Source of the DNA: Jiella soli
GTDB lineage: Bacteria; Pseudomonadota; Alphaproteobacteria; Rhizobiales; Rhizobiaceae
Length of the DNA stretch: 51,374 nt
Direction: 5' to 3'
Assembly (NCBI RefSeq): GCF_020615385.1
Contig: NZ_JAJAVB010000001.1
Coordinates: 1 to 51,374 of the forward strand
The notes beneath the pieces were generated by a model that searched no databases, had not been told where the DNA came from, and was given only the letters and a program-made list of their open reading frames with translations. A program made the position numbers and the translations under genes. Positions 24,595 through 33,253 of this stretch are shown piece after piece. Numbering within the stretch: position 1 is the stretch's first letter; every line of letters starts with the position of its first letter.

Positions 24595-25167
24595 ATGAGA
24601 CTGAAGCAGAAGCACTCTCGGCCACTGCTGCACATCGCGGTGGCCATGGCGGGTCTGATGGTGATGACGCCGTCGACCCAAGCCCGAACGGAACTGCCGC
24701 TTCCCAGGTTCGTATCGTTGAAGGCTTCCGAAGCGCACGTGCGCCGTGGACCCGGTCTCCACTATCCCATTCTCTGGACCTATGTGCGGAGCAGAATCCC
24801 CCTTGAGATCTATCAAGAATTTGGAAACTGGCGCCGCATCCGCGGAGCAGATGCGAAGACCGGCTGGATATACGGAGCGCTGTTGTCCGGCGAGCGTACG
24901 GCGACCGTGGCACCCTGGATGACAAGGGCGGTGCCGCTGCACAGTGGGCGCTCATCTCAAAGCGGTCTTGTGGCACGTCTGGAGCCCGGCGTGCTTCTCC
25001 AGGATCTCTCGTGTGACGGAACATGGTGCAGCGTCGCTCTCACACGGCACGACATGTCCGGATATATCGAGCAGTCATCCCTCTGGGGCGTCTACCCCGG
25101 TGAGAAGCTGAAGAATTATGCACATAACGCTTGCCCCCGCTGCGCCAACGGGTTAGCCTGTGCATAA
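24595..25167 (+). CDS. Exported SH3-domain protein (paralogue 2)
   Basis: A 190-residue protein with signal peptide (about 1-30), a first SH3 domain with ASEAHVRRGPGLHYPILWTY and GNWRRIRGADAKTGWIYGAL, and a second SH3-like half with LLQDLSCDGTWCSVAL. It is a paralogue of the protein at 8796-9350. The last 17 residues (NYAHNACPRCANGLACA) are encoded by the res-like repeat that begins at 25113, so the reading frame has been extended or cut by the module border; the other copy ends differently. Confidence 0.88.
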   Translation: MRLKQKHSRPLLHIAVAMAGLMVMTPSTQARTELPLPRFVSLKASEAHVRRGPGLHYPILWTYVRSRIPLEIYQEFGNWRRIRGADAKTGWIYGALLSGERTATVAPWMTRAVPLHSGRSSQSGLVARLEPGVLLQDLSCDGTWCSVALTRHDMSGYIEQSSLWGVYPGEKLKNYAHNACPRCANGLACA

Positions 25168-25178
25168 TATACGTGCAC
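25113..25178 (+). promoter_or_regulatory. Putative res site of the adjacent resolvase (copy C)
   Basis: TATGCACATAACGCTTGCCC (25118-25137) matches the core of the repeats at 6949 and 18408. At 25160-25178 GTGCA and TGCAC flank a 9-base AT-rich centre, a dyad that ends one base before the resolvase ATG. Two such dyads directly ahead of a serine resolvase gene are what a res site with its self-regulating promoter looks like. Confidence 0.65.
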
Positions 25179-25179
25179 A

Positions 25180-25749
25180 ATGATGACCCGCCCCGAACCC
25201 TTCACTTATGGCTATGCCCGCGTCTCCACCGACGGGCAGACCCTCGAGGCCCAAGTCGCCCAGCTCGAGCGGGCGGGGGCCTCCCGCGTGTTCCAGGAGA
25301 AGGTCAGCGGCGCCAAGCGCGAGCGCGCGCAGCTGACCAGACTGCTCGCCACCCTCAATCCTGGCGATGTCGTCCTCGTCACCCGCCTCGACCGGCTGGC
25401 CAGGTCGACGGTGGATCTCCTCAACATCCTCGGCACCATCGCCGATAAGGGCGCGGCGTTCCGCTCCCTCACTGACACCTGGGCCGACACCACCACCGCC
25501 CACGGCCGCCTGACGCTGACCGTGCTCGCCGGTCTGGCTGAATTCGAGCGTGAGCTGATCCGGGTGCGCACCGGCGAGGGCAGGGCCCGCGCCAAGGCGC
25601 GCGGGGTCAAACTTGGTCCGCATTTCAAGCTGACCCCGCACCAGCGCCAGGAGGCACTGCGCCGGCGCGAGGCCGGCGAGGAGACATTGACCGAGATCGC
25701 CCGCAGCTACAATGTCAGCCACTCGACGATTTCGAGGCTGAAGCCATGA
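25180..25749 (+). CDS. Serine recombinase (resolvase/invertase family)
   Basis: A 189-residue protein: catalytic domain with YARVSTDGQ (nucleophile Ser16), the arginine-rich VTRLDRLARST motif, AEFERELI on the long dimer helix, and a C-terminal helix-turn-helix (LTEIARSYNVSHSTISRL). No transposase gene is attached, so it belongs to the plasmid or to the module rather than to a Tn3 element. The stop overlaps the start of the WGR gene (ATGA). The sites at 25118-25178 are its most likely targets, and 6949 and 18408 may be further ones. Confidence 0.92.
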   Translation: MMTRPEPFTYGYARVSTDGQTLEAQVAQLERAGASRVFQEKVSGAKRERAQLTRLLATLNPGDVVLVTRLDRLARSTVDLLNILGTIADKGAAFRSLTDTWADTTTAHGRLTLTVLAGLAEFERELIRVRTGEGRARAKARGVKLGPHFKLTPHQRQEALRRREAGEETLTEIARSYNVSHSTISRLKP

Positions 25750-26048
25750 TGCAGCAGCTCGACCTGATTGACTGGCTCGCCGGCCAGGACCCGGCAACAG
25801 GTCCCGCGGACGCGGAGACTGCCGTGCTGCTGCAGCGGATCGATCCTGCCCGTAACATGGCCCGCTACTACGCCTTCACGGTCGAGCGCACGCTGTTCGG
25901 CGAGTACGCGCTGGTCCGCCGCTGGGGACGCATCGGTAGCCGCGGCAGCGGCCAGATGCAGTCGACCGTTTTCGCCTACGAGGGCGATGCCACTTTGGCA
26001 CTCGACCGGCAGCGTCGCGCCAAGGTGAGGCGAGGATATGCCGCCTGA
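25746..26048 (+). CDS. WGR-domain protein coupled to the resolvase
   Basis: A 100-residue protein with a WGR domain (YYAFTVERTLFGEYALVRRW then GRIGSRGSGQ), a fold that binds nucleic acid in PARP and many small bacterial proteins. It starts four bases inside the resolvase stop, so the two are translated together. This gene pair recurs on alphaproteobacterial plasmids, to my recollection. A role as an accessory factor of the recombinase is possible but unproven. Confidence 0.85.
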   Translation: MMQQLDLIDWLAGQDPATGPADAETAVLLQRIDPARNMARYYAFTVERTLFGEYALVRRWGRIGSRGSGQMQSTVFAYEGDATLALDRQRRAKVRRGYAA

Positions 26049-26072
26049 GCGGCGGCAATCGCGTCAGCCGAT

Positions 26073-26091
26073 TGTCAATGCCGCGTGAATT
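26073..26091 (+). repeat. 19-base direct repeat, left copy
   Basis: TGTCAATGCCGCGTGAATT occurs here and, identical, at 26842-26860. The copies bracket the XRE regulator gene and its upstream region. Confidence 0.85.
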
Positions 26092-26437
26092 CCGTCCGGT
26101 AGCGACAGCCGATGACCGTCCGCATGGTCGATCAGCTACATGAAATTGCGCCACGTTAGGTTCATGTCGGCGCAGATGCTCAGGGCGTCTTGCGGTATGT
26201 CGGTGCGCCTGGATCAATTCTAAGTCGCAGGTCCGAGGATCTGCGGCTTTGTTCAGAACGGTTGCCCGTCACATGGTGCCGATCGTCACCTTCTGTTTCG
26301 GCAGCAGCTCCGAATAGGCGAACCTGCCCACAGGGCGGCAATCGTCGGTGAACATCCGGGCTTCTACCCGCCCCGCGACAGCACGCCTCGATTGCTGAGC
26401 TCTGGTCGGCGGGGTAGCATTCCCCATCGGAGGGGCG
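26092..26437. other. Intergenic region before the XRE gene
   Basis: No coding sequence or RNA is recognised; only short antisense frames are open. GGAGGGG at 26430 serves as the ribosome site of the following gene. Confidence 0.4.
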
Positions 26438-26824
26438 ATGACCAAGACACAAACCGAAGACGCGATCGATGCTGCAGTGGGCCGTTGTATCCGGACATTC
26501 CGCCTCGCGCGCGGCATGAGTCAGGCAGATTTGGCACGAGTGCTGGGGGTGACCTTTCAGCAGGTTCAGAAATACGAGAAGGGCACCAACCGCATCAGCG
26601 CCAGCCGGCTGCAGCAGACGGCCGAACTGTTTGAACTGCCGGTTGCCGCGTTCTTCGACAACTCCAGCGCTTCCGAGATCGATGACGGCGGTCTCACGCA
26701 TTTCGTCTCCACACGGACTGGCAACGCCCTCAATCGGGCCTTTGCAAGGATCTCCGACCGTGAAGTGCGCCGCGGCCTGATCGGCTTGGTTGAAGCGTTG
26801 GCCAAGGATGCATCCACTGGCTGA
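26438..26824 (+). CDS. XRE-family regulator, PraR-like
   Basis: A 128-residue repressor-type protein. The HTH at about 15-70 reads IRTFRLARGMSQADLARVLG then VTFQQVQKYEKGTNRISASR, very like PraR and related regulators of rhizobia that control quorum sensing and attachment. The C-terminal half is helical and specific to the family. GGAGGGG precedes the ATG. It lies between two identical 19-base direct repeats. Confidence 0.87.
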   Translation: MTKTQTEDAIDAAVGRCIRTFRLARGMSQADLARVLGVTFQQVQKYEKGTNRISASRLQQTAELFELPVAAFFDNSSASEIDDGGLTHFVSTRTGNALNRAFARISDREVRRGLIGLVEALAKDASTG

Positions 26825-26841
26825 TCGCGAGCGGTCGCTCG

Positions 26842-26860
26842 TGTCAATGCCGCGTGAATT
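26842..26860 (+). repeat. 19-base direct repeat, right copy
   Basis: Identical to 26073-26091. A short palindrome (CGAGCG-GT-CGCTCG) directly precedes it, between the XRE stop and the repeat. Confidence 0.85.
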
Positions 26861-27030
26861 TTGGTTCTCCCGCACTTTGTGTGGAGCGGCAGGAAGCCCA
26901 TTTCCAGCACTCAGCAATAACCCGTCTGGTAACAGCAGATCTGGCAAGCCAGGCAGGCGGAGGTGAACGCGCCCTCAATGCGCGCCATAGAAAGCCGGAG
27001 CCTGCCACTCGGCCGATCAGGCCGAGGCCA

Positions 27031-27379
27031 TCAGCGAAAAGTCTGAAGCGGCGTAGCGCTCTCCACCACCATCACGCGCCCTGCAATACGCATAGCACCG
27101 CCTGGCTGCGACGCTGGGGGATCAGCAGGGGTGTTCTCCAGGTCGGTCAGTCGGACCCATTGGGCGCACCCGTCTGGCTCCGTCGATAGGCATGCGAAAA
27201 TCATCGTGACGTGAAACAGCCGCGCGAAAGTTTCCACCCGTCGACAGCGCCTTGGCCTTCACATCAAAGGCCAGAAGATCAAGGCTGGGTACCCCCACCA
27301 GGAAGTCCGGCCGCTCGATGTTGCCGCGCCGGGGCGCGCGCAACGTCATCGGCGATTTTTCGACATAGAGGTGTGGCAC
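27031..27379 (-). pseudogene. Frameshifted gene with PD-(D/E)XK-like motif
   Basis: Two overlapping minus-strand frames join into one protein: the first has RPDFLVGVPSLDLLAFDVKAK, the second FARLFHVTMIFACLSTEPDG and WVRLTDLE. The change of frame falls near 27230. The pattern PDFxV...FDVKAK resembles the active site of PD-(D/E)XK nucleases (inference). The gene is broken here, either by real decay or by a sequence error. Confidence 0.5.
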
Positions 27380-28114
27380 AGTGAAGCAGTCCAGTCAGGC
27401 GTGGATGGGGGCTGCGGTGACACGGCCGCAGCGACCCTGTCCCGGGCGCACAAGACGCAAAAAGGTGCTGGCGCTCGTACGCATGCCAAGACAATGGGAG
27501 AGATGTTCGGCGGCTTCGCGCTGAGAAGGTGTCGCTGGACTTCCCGTAGCTGGCGGAGCGACGGGCGAATGGTCGGGAAGAGCCTACAGGGGCTCAATGA
27601 AGGTCCACCGTCCGCACGAAAGGTTCCTGCAGGCGAACCGGCGCATCAGGATCCGCAGACAGACCCCGCAAGAAGGCCCAGCGGGGCTGAGATTCCCGCC
27701 GGGCCTTCGCTGCGGATGTGGCGGCACCGCAGCACTAGCGTCATCAGGGTCGAAGTTAGCCTTGGAGGCTTGCACGAAGCTTGGCTGGGCTGGTCGGACG
27801 AGCCTGCGATGACGTTGGATGAGTTTAAACGGTGACCACAGAACTCTCGCCGAACGGCCCGACGGGGAGAGCATATCGAACCCGTCGGGCCTCACGCGCG
27901 CGGGAGAGTTTACCTCACGCAGCGTAATAAAACATTATTAACGCAAGGGAATCAAGGCTGCGAGCAGCCTGCAGTGTTTTGATAGGAAAATGAAAGAAGC
28001 CTAGGGACCTGAATTTCCACCGGGCCCACGCGGCGAAAAAGAACGTCCAAAGCATTTGTACTACTACTTGTAGAAAAATCCTTTCCAAACTCGAGTCAGC
28101 CTTGTGCACGTTAG
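27380..28114. other. Gene-poor region before the IS5/Tn3 nest
   Basis: No family is recognised on either strand. The open frames are overlapping, proline- and arginine-rich shadows. Base composition becomes AT-rich from about 27910 to 28110. It probably holds decayed material from earlier insertions. Confidence 0.4.
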
Positions 28115-28176
28115 GTCGATGATCGCCAGGTGATCAGCGGCATCCTGCACGTGCTCAAGATCGGCGGTCGCTGGCA
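28115..28176 (+). pseudogene. IS5-family transposase, first exposed piece
   Basis: Twenty codons, VDDRQVISGILHVLKIGGRW, are the usual N-terminal part of an IS5-type (IS427-like) transposase. The piece stops at 28176, where the first Tn3-family transposon begins, and resumes at 33297 in the same reading frame once one TGGCA copy is removed. The upstream boundary near 28114 is a stop codon and the true start is lost. Confidence 0.85.
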
Positions 28177-28214
28177 GGCCCGTGTGCATTATTGGGACAT
28201 GGATTCACGGTAGG
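28177..28214 (+). repeat. Left terminal inverted repeat of element 1
   Basis: The 38-base end begins GGCCCGTGTGCATTATTGGG and pairs with 33254-33291 (four mismatches). The tnpA stop codon lies inside it, as usual for Tn3 elements. Confidence 0.92.
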
Positions 28215-31132
28215 GCGTCGGTCAGGAGCGGCATGAGGCCGTCCGCACCAAGATTGAGCTGGTCGGACCAGACGTAGTCTCCGGTGAGGTTGATGCGATC
28301 CCAACCGAGAGGCGAGAGCCTCGCCTGCAGGGCCGGGTCTATCGACCGGCCCTGGCGCCGTAGTTCATCGATAGCTCGGCTGAGATAGCGGCAGTTGAAC
28401 AGAATGATCGCGGCGGTGACTAGGTTGAGAGCGGCCGCACGCGTTGTCCGGTTTTCCAGACCGCGGTCACGGAAGCGGCCGAGACGATGGAATGCGACAG
28501 CGCGCGCCAGGCTGTTGCGCGCCTCGCCCTTGTTGAGCTCGGCAGTGACCGTGCGGCGCAGTGCCGGGTCCTCGAACCAGCGCAGCGTGAACAGGGTGCG
28601 CTCGATGCGGCCGACCTCGCGCAGTGCCGCGGCCAAGCTGCTCTGCTGGCGATAGGCCGCCAGCTTCCTCAGGATCAGCGACGGCGTCACGGTTCGATCC
28701 CGCATCGCCCCGATCACCGGCTCGATCTCTGACCAGTGCCCGACGATCAGCTCTCGGTTGAGCCGGCGACCGAACAGCGGCGCGAGCCTGCCGTAGCGCC
28801 GGGGCGGCTCGAAGGCGTAGAGGCGGCGATCTGATAACCGGGGAATGCGCGGCTCGAAGCGAAGGCCGATGAGATGCATGACGGCGAAGACGATGTCGGA
28901 GACGCCGCCGCCATCGACATGCAGCGCGGTGAGGTCGACGTCGCTGTCGTGGCCGAGGATGCCATCGAGGGCATGGATGGCCTCGCCCGCCGTTCCGGCG
29001 ATGACGGTCTGGTGCAGTGGGGCGTAGCGATCGGTGACGGTGGTGTAGATCTTCACCACGGGATCGCGCCCGTAGTGGGCGTTCACCGCGCCGCCAGCTT
29101 CGCCGGGACCGCCGAGATAGTAGGCCTGCCCGTCGGCAGACGCGTTGTGACCTGGACCGAACCAGGCTGCCAGGGGCTCGGCATGGATGGCGTCGGTGAG
29201 ACAGGCGAGCGCCGCGCGGAACGTCTCCTCGCGCATATGCCAGGTTTGCATCCGCAGAAGAACGCGCCGAGAGGCGGCGCCACAGACCTCGGCCATACGT
29301 GCCAGGCCGAGATTGGTGGCCTCCGCGATCAACGTGGCGAGGAAGGCGCGTTCGTCAGTCGGCGGGAGACCCGTGGAGACGTGGCCGAAGTGGTCGACGA
29401 AACCGGTCCAACGGCTGACCTGCGATAGGACGTCGGTGATGCGCGTCGTCGGTACCATGCCGTAGCAGGCCAGGGCGAGCGGCCTTGCATCGTCATGGTC
29501 TCCCGCGTTCCCGTCCTTGGGAAAGCGCAGCCGATCGCCGGCAAAGAGAGCAGGATCGCGGCCGCCGAGATTGCTGGCGACCTCGCGCAGCGCCTGGTCG
29601 AGCCGCGCAGACCGCTCTTCCAGCCAGGCATGAGGATCGCCGAGCGAGAAAGCCTGTCGCGGCGAAGCGCCGGGCGGCGCGGCGAGCATCACGCCGAGAG
29701 AACGATGCGTCCGGGAGGACGGAACCCAGATAGCTCCAGACGCCAAGGCGTCGGCGAGCGCGCTGTAGGTCGCCAGTTCCCAATGCGTGCGATCGATCTC
29801 GCCGTTCACCATGACCTGACGGAGCCAGCGCCGCTCGATATGGTCGAGCGGTATGTGCGACGGCAACGGCTTGCGCCCGTCACCGCCCTGAGCCGATAGA
29901 GTTGTCATTGCCTGACGAAGGGCAGCGGTGCTGGGCCGGCCCTGGAAGTCGAAGCCCCGCAGGAAGACGGGTCCCACCCGTTTGAATGTCCGATGCTCCG
30001 CCGCAATCTCCTCCAGTACGTCGCCTTTGTGAGGTGAGGCGGAACGACGAATGATGCTGGCATCGGCGTCAATCGTCTCCAGCGGTGCGATCGCCTGCAC
30101 CGCAAGCGTGATATCGGCGCCTGAACGCGCCGCCCGGGTCATCGCCTCGAGGACGTTCGCCACGCGCACCAGCCGCTCCCGTCCCTCGCGTCCGGACGCT
30201 GCGACCCGTTGCTCGAGCCGTTTGCGAGCACGAAGATGGGCGCGGCCTACCAGCGCGTCGAACATCGCGATCGCCGCGTCGGTCAGCGTGGCTTCCATCT
30301 CGCGCAGCGTAGCGACGAGAACGACGCGGCGGCGGATCGGGCGCATCTGCTGGAAGGCCTGCGCGGTGTAGCGGACGCCTTCACGAGCGAACTGGGTGAG
30401 GCGTGGTTCGTGTCGGGGCCCGACGGAAGTGTCTATTGCTCCTGTCTGGCGGATCGCCTCGACCTTCTCCAGGATCTCGCTCAGCGAAGCGGACGAGACG
30501 CGTGGTGTCGGCTCACGCAGCCAGGACAGGCGGCTCTGGCGCTCGTGCACCTTATCGTCGATCAAGGCGTCGAGACGCACTCGCATGTCGCCCTCGAGAC
30601 TGGCATCGATCGTGGCGACAAACGCGGCGTCGGCCCGGTGCATCGCCTCGGCCGCCATGCGCTCGACGACGCTGATGCCGGGGATGACGATGCAGCGGGA
30701 GCGCATCTCGGCCAGCAGGCGGTCGAGGAGAACGCGGCCATCAACGATGGTCTCGGCTTCCCGCGTCAGCCATGTCATCAGCTCGGCGCGCAGCGGACGG
30801 CTGAGATCGCTGAATCCGAAGCGGGCTTTGATGGCGGCGAGTTGATCGTAGCGCGTCGGAGTACGTCGCGCGAAGTCGGCGATGACATCGGTTTCGACCC
30901 CGACCTGTTCTGCGATATGGTCGAGCATGGCTGCCGGCATCAGCTCGCCCCGACGAAGATGGCGGCCCGGATAGCGCAGGGCACAGAGCTGGAGGGCGTA
31001 GCCAAGCCGGGTTGCCGGCGTGCGCGCCGTCGCGACAGCAGCTAGGTCGTTCGCATCAAGGGCGTAGTGGCGAACCACCATCGTCTCACTGCCCGGCAGG
31101 GCGAGCAGGTCCGCGCGCTGTCTCTTGGTCAT
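28205..31132 (-). CDS. tnpA: Tn3-family transposase TnpA (element 1)
   Basis: A full-length transposase of 975 residues. N-terminal DNA-binding region (YALQLCALRYPGRHLRRGEL), then the RNase-H-like catalytic part with all three acidic sites: ASADGQAYYLGG, LHVDGGGVSDIVFAVMHL and ELNKGEARNSL. It carries out replicative transposition at the 38-base ends. The start at 31132 opens the family N-terminus (MTKRQRADLLALPG); the frame continues 105 codons upstream into the region of the res site. It is only distantly similar to the transposases of the two other Tn3 elements here, so it represents a separate lineage. Confidence 0.95.
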   Translation of the reverse strand: MTKRQRADLLALPGSETMVVRHYALDANDLAAVATARTPATRLGYALQLCALRYPGRHLRRGELMPAAMLDHIAEQVGVETDVIADFARRTPTRYDQLAAIKARFGFSDLSRPLRAELMTWLTREAETIVDGRVLLDRLLAEMRSRCIVIPGISVVERMAAEAMHRADAAFVATIDASLEGDMRVRLDALIDDKVHERQSRLSWLREPTPRVSSASLSEILEKVEAIRQTGAIDTSVGPRHEPRLTQFAREGVRYTAQAFQQMRPIRRRVVLVATLREMEATLTDAAIAMFDALVGRAHLRARKRLEQRVAASGREGRERLVRVANVLEAMTRAARSGADITLAVQAIAPLETIDADASIIRRSASPHKGDVLEEIAAEHRTFKRVGPVFLRGFDFQGRPSTAALRQAMTTLSAQGGDGRKPLPSHIPLDHIERRWLRQVMVNGEIDRTHWELATYSALADALASGAIWVPSSRTHRSLGVMLAAPPGASPRQAFSLGDPHAWLEERSARLDQALREVASNLGGRDPALFAGDRLRFPKDGNAGDHDDARPLALACYGMVPTTRITDVLSQVSRWTGFVDHFGHVSTGLPPTDERAFLATLIAEATNLGLARMAEVCGAASRRVLLRMQTWHMREETFRAALACLTDAIHAEPLAAWFGPGHNASADGQAYYLGGPGEAGGAVNAHYGRDPVVKIYTTVTDRYAPLHQTVIAGTAGEAIHALDGILGHDSDVDLTALHVDGGGVSDIVFAVMHLIGLRFEPRIPRLSDRRLYAFEPPRRYGRLAPLFGRRLNRELIVGHWSEIEPVIGAMRDRTVTPSLILRKLAAYRQQSSLAAALREVGRIERTLFTLRWFEDPALRRTVTAELNKGEARNSLARAVAFHRLGRFRDRGLENRTTRAAALNLVTAAIILFNCRYLSRAIDELRRQGRSIDPALQARLSPLGWDRINLTGDYVWSDQLNLGADGLMPLLTDALP

Positions 31133-31276
31133 GGGTATGTGTCCTGGCACGTCCGGCCTCCAAAAATCTCTTGCCTTTCGGCGTTGAAATGAAAGAGGAT
31201 TATGAAAGACGGAATGTGGCGCAATGCCGTGAGGACGTTTCATCCTCCGGATACGGCCGTTTGTGAAAGAGCCAGC
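31133..31276. promoter_or_regulatory. Putative res site and divergent promoters of element 1
   Basis: The 144-base gap between diverging tnpA and resolvase genes is where res sites lie in this class. Imperfect repeats such as GTTGAAATGAAAGAGG and GACGTTTCATCCTCC are visible in opposite orientation. Confidence 0.5.
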
Positions 31277-31894
31277 GTGAGCCATCCTCCCTACCTGATC
31301 GGCTATGCCCGCATCTCGAAAGGCGACGATCAGTCGAACGCGGCTCAGCGCCGCGCGCTCGACGCTGCCGGATGCCGGCGTGTCTTCGAAGAGACCGCCA
31401 GTGGCGGGCGCTGGGATCGACCGAAGCTGCAGGAAATGATCGGACAATTGCGCGAGGGCGACGTGGTGGTCGTCTGGAAGCTTGATCGTCTCTCACGCAG
31501 CCTGAAGGACCTGCTGCACATCATGGAGCGTATCGAACTCGCCGGCGCCGGCTTTCGCTCACTCACCGAAGCGATCGACACGACCACGGCCGCTGGCCGG
31601 ATGATGATGCAGATGGTGGGTTCCTTCGCCGAATTCGAACGGGCCATGATCCGCGAGCGTACCTCCGCCGGGCTCGCCCAAGCGCGCGCCGAAGGGCGCA
31701 TCGGCGGGCGCCGGCGCAAGCTTGGCGAGAAACAGCGCCGCGAGATCGCCGAGTCAGTCCTCTCGGGCCGTAAGTCCGGTGCCGAGATGGCCCGGCTCTA
31801 TGGCGTCAGCGAACCCACCGTCTCACGCATCGTTGCCGCGTTCCGGCAGAGTCCGATCGCCCTTGGAGGCCCCTTCCATGAACAGCGGACATGA
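31277..31894 (+). CDS. tnpR: Serine resolvase TnpR (element 1)
   Basis: A 205-residue serine recombinase starting with GTG: GYARISKGDDQS with nucleophile Ser14, VVWKLDRLSRSLKD, FAEFERAMIRERT and a C-terminal HTH (SGAEMARLYGVSEPTVSRIV). It resolves the cointegrates formed by TnpA at the res site between the two genes. Its last codons overlap the start of the passenger gene by 17 bases, so the passenger is expressed with it. Confidence 0.92.
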   Translation: MSHPPYLIGYARISKGDDQSNAAQRRALDAAGCRRVFEETASGGRWDRPKLQEMIGQLREGDVVVVWKLDRLSRSLKDLLHIMERIELAGAGFRSLTEAIDTTTAAGRMMMQMVGSFAEFERAMIRERTSAGLAQARAEGRIGGRRRKLGEKQRREIAESVLSGRKSGAEMARLYGVSEPTVSRIVAAFRQSPIALGGPFHEQRT

Positions 31895-33251
31895 ACTTGC
31901 CGGCCTGATGAAGTTCGTTGGCCGCCCGGAATGGGCGGAGGCGTTCGAGGACGTTCTCGCTGAGCACTTCGCCATGGCGCTCGAGGCCTTCGATCTCGAC
32001 TATGACGAAATCCCGGACCTGCTTGGGGAGCACTGGGCCGGGACGCTGTGGGGCTGTGCTTTCGAGGACTTCCTGACACGCAGGGGCGGCCCGACCGGTC
32101 GCAATCTTGTTGAGGACTACCTGAAGCGCCGCGGCTGGAAGGAAAGCGCTCAAGGTAGACGCTACATGGCGGCTCTCCGGTCCTCCTTCATGAGCCTCTA
32201 CGAGGTCAGCGACATCGTGCCAGGCGCGTCCTTTCGGGCGCGTGATCTCATCCTGGGCGGCGAGCCGCGTCTCGTCCACGAGAAGAGCGCGACGCAGTCC
32301 CTGAAGCCCTGGGACAGGATCGGCGCACGCTTGGTCGATCTTGGCGAGCGCACCGTCATTGGCGGCGGACTGCTGCCCTTCGGCCCCGAGGCGTCCGACG
32401 CGATACTGCGCGGACTGCGCGGCGATGAGGCGGATGATTTCGGACAAGCCGAACCGACGCCTCCGATCGACGAAGAGGCTCTGTGTCGCGCCGGGCCGCT
32501 CTTCACCACGGCCTGGCTGCTTGACGTCCTGCCGAGGGCGCTCGGGGAGATGCCGGCCATGGTGAACAGCGACGGCGAAGAACCGGTGTTCCACCAGTTC
32601 CGCTATCCACTGGCCAAGGGCATTCGGCAGAAGGATCTTACAGTCCTGCTGAACGCGACCGGCGTTCTGACGCCGGTGCGGACAAAGATCTGGGACTGGC
32701 TCGGCGAGCGACCGGACGGTGTCACGGCGGATAGCGATAGGGCGTCCGGCGCAGTCGCGGAAGCGATTAGGCCCGATGGCCGGATTATCCTGGGTCATGT
32801 CGAACTTGAGGGTCGGACCCTGATCCTCACAACCAATTCGGTTTCCCGCGCCGACCAGGCGACGGCCATGCTTCGAGAAGCTCTCGGCGATCGCATCCTT
32901 GAGCCGACGGTTCGGATAGAGACGCTCGACGACATGGCCGAAGAGGCGTTCCTCGACGACGACACCGATCTCGATGAAGACATGGAGATTCCGCCCGAGA
33001 TCACCGCCTCTCTGGTGCATCGCCTCCTCGACGGACAATATCGCCGCACGCTCGATGAGCCGGTGCCAATGCTGGGGGGACTGTCTCCACGTGCCGCCGC
33101 AGCCAGCGACGTCCACCGCGTAAAGGCCGTGGACTGGCTCAAATACCTCGAGAACCAGTCCCGCAAGGCCCGAGATCCCACCGATCCCATGGCATCCTAC
33201 GATTTCGGCTGGATGTGGAAGGAACTCGGCCTCGAAGACCTGCGACGCTGA
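31878..33251 (+). CDS. Passenger protein of element 1, unknown function
   Basis: A 457-residue acidic protein whose ATG at 31878 has GGAGG eight bases ahead and lies inside the resolvase gene. The N-terminal half contains DLLGEHWAGTLWGCAFEDFL and a KRRGWKESAQGRRYMAAL stretch. A very acidic linker (DDDTDLDEDMEIPPE) follows, then PVPMLGGLSPRAAAASDVHR and VDWLKYLENQ, which resembles the toxin-binding C-terminal domain of Xre/MbcA/ParS-type antitoxins. No partner toxin is present, no catalytic motif is clear, and I do not recognise the whole protein. It ends at the right end of the transposon. Confidence 0.75.
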   Translation: MNSGHELAGLMKFVGRPEWAEAFEDVLAEHFAMALEAFDLDYDEIPDLLGEHWAGTLWGCAFEDFLTRRGGPTGRNLVEDYLKRRGWKESAQGRRYMAALRSSFMSLYEVSDIVPGASFRARDLILGGEPRLVHEKSATQSLKPWDRIGARLVDLGERTVIGGGLLPFGPEASDAILRGLRGDEADDFGQAEPTPPIDEEALCRAGPLFTTAWLLDVLPRALGEMPAMVNSDGEEPVFHQFRYPLAKGIRQKDLTVLLNATGVLTPVRTKIWDWLGERPDGVTADSDRASGAVAEAIRPDGRIILGHVELEGRTLILTTNSVSRADQATAMLREALGDRILEPTVRIETLDDMAEEAFLDDDTDLDEDMEIPPEITASLVHRLLDGQYRRTLDEPVPMLGGLSPRAAAASDVHRVKAVDWLKYLENQSRKARDPTDPMASYDFGWMWKELGLEDLRR

Positions 33252-33253
33252 CT

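Noticed and set aside
31806-33116. 436-codon minus-strand open frame opposite the element 1 passenger
   Set aside because: It mirrors the passenger gene codon for codon in high-GC DNA, has no family resemblance or ribosome site, and the plus-strand gene is coupled to the resolvase.
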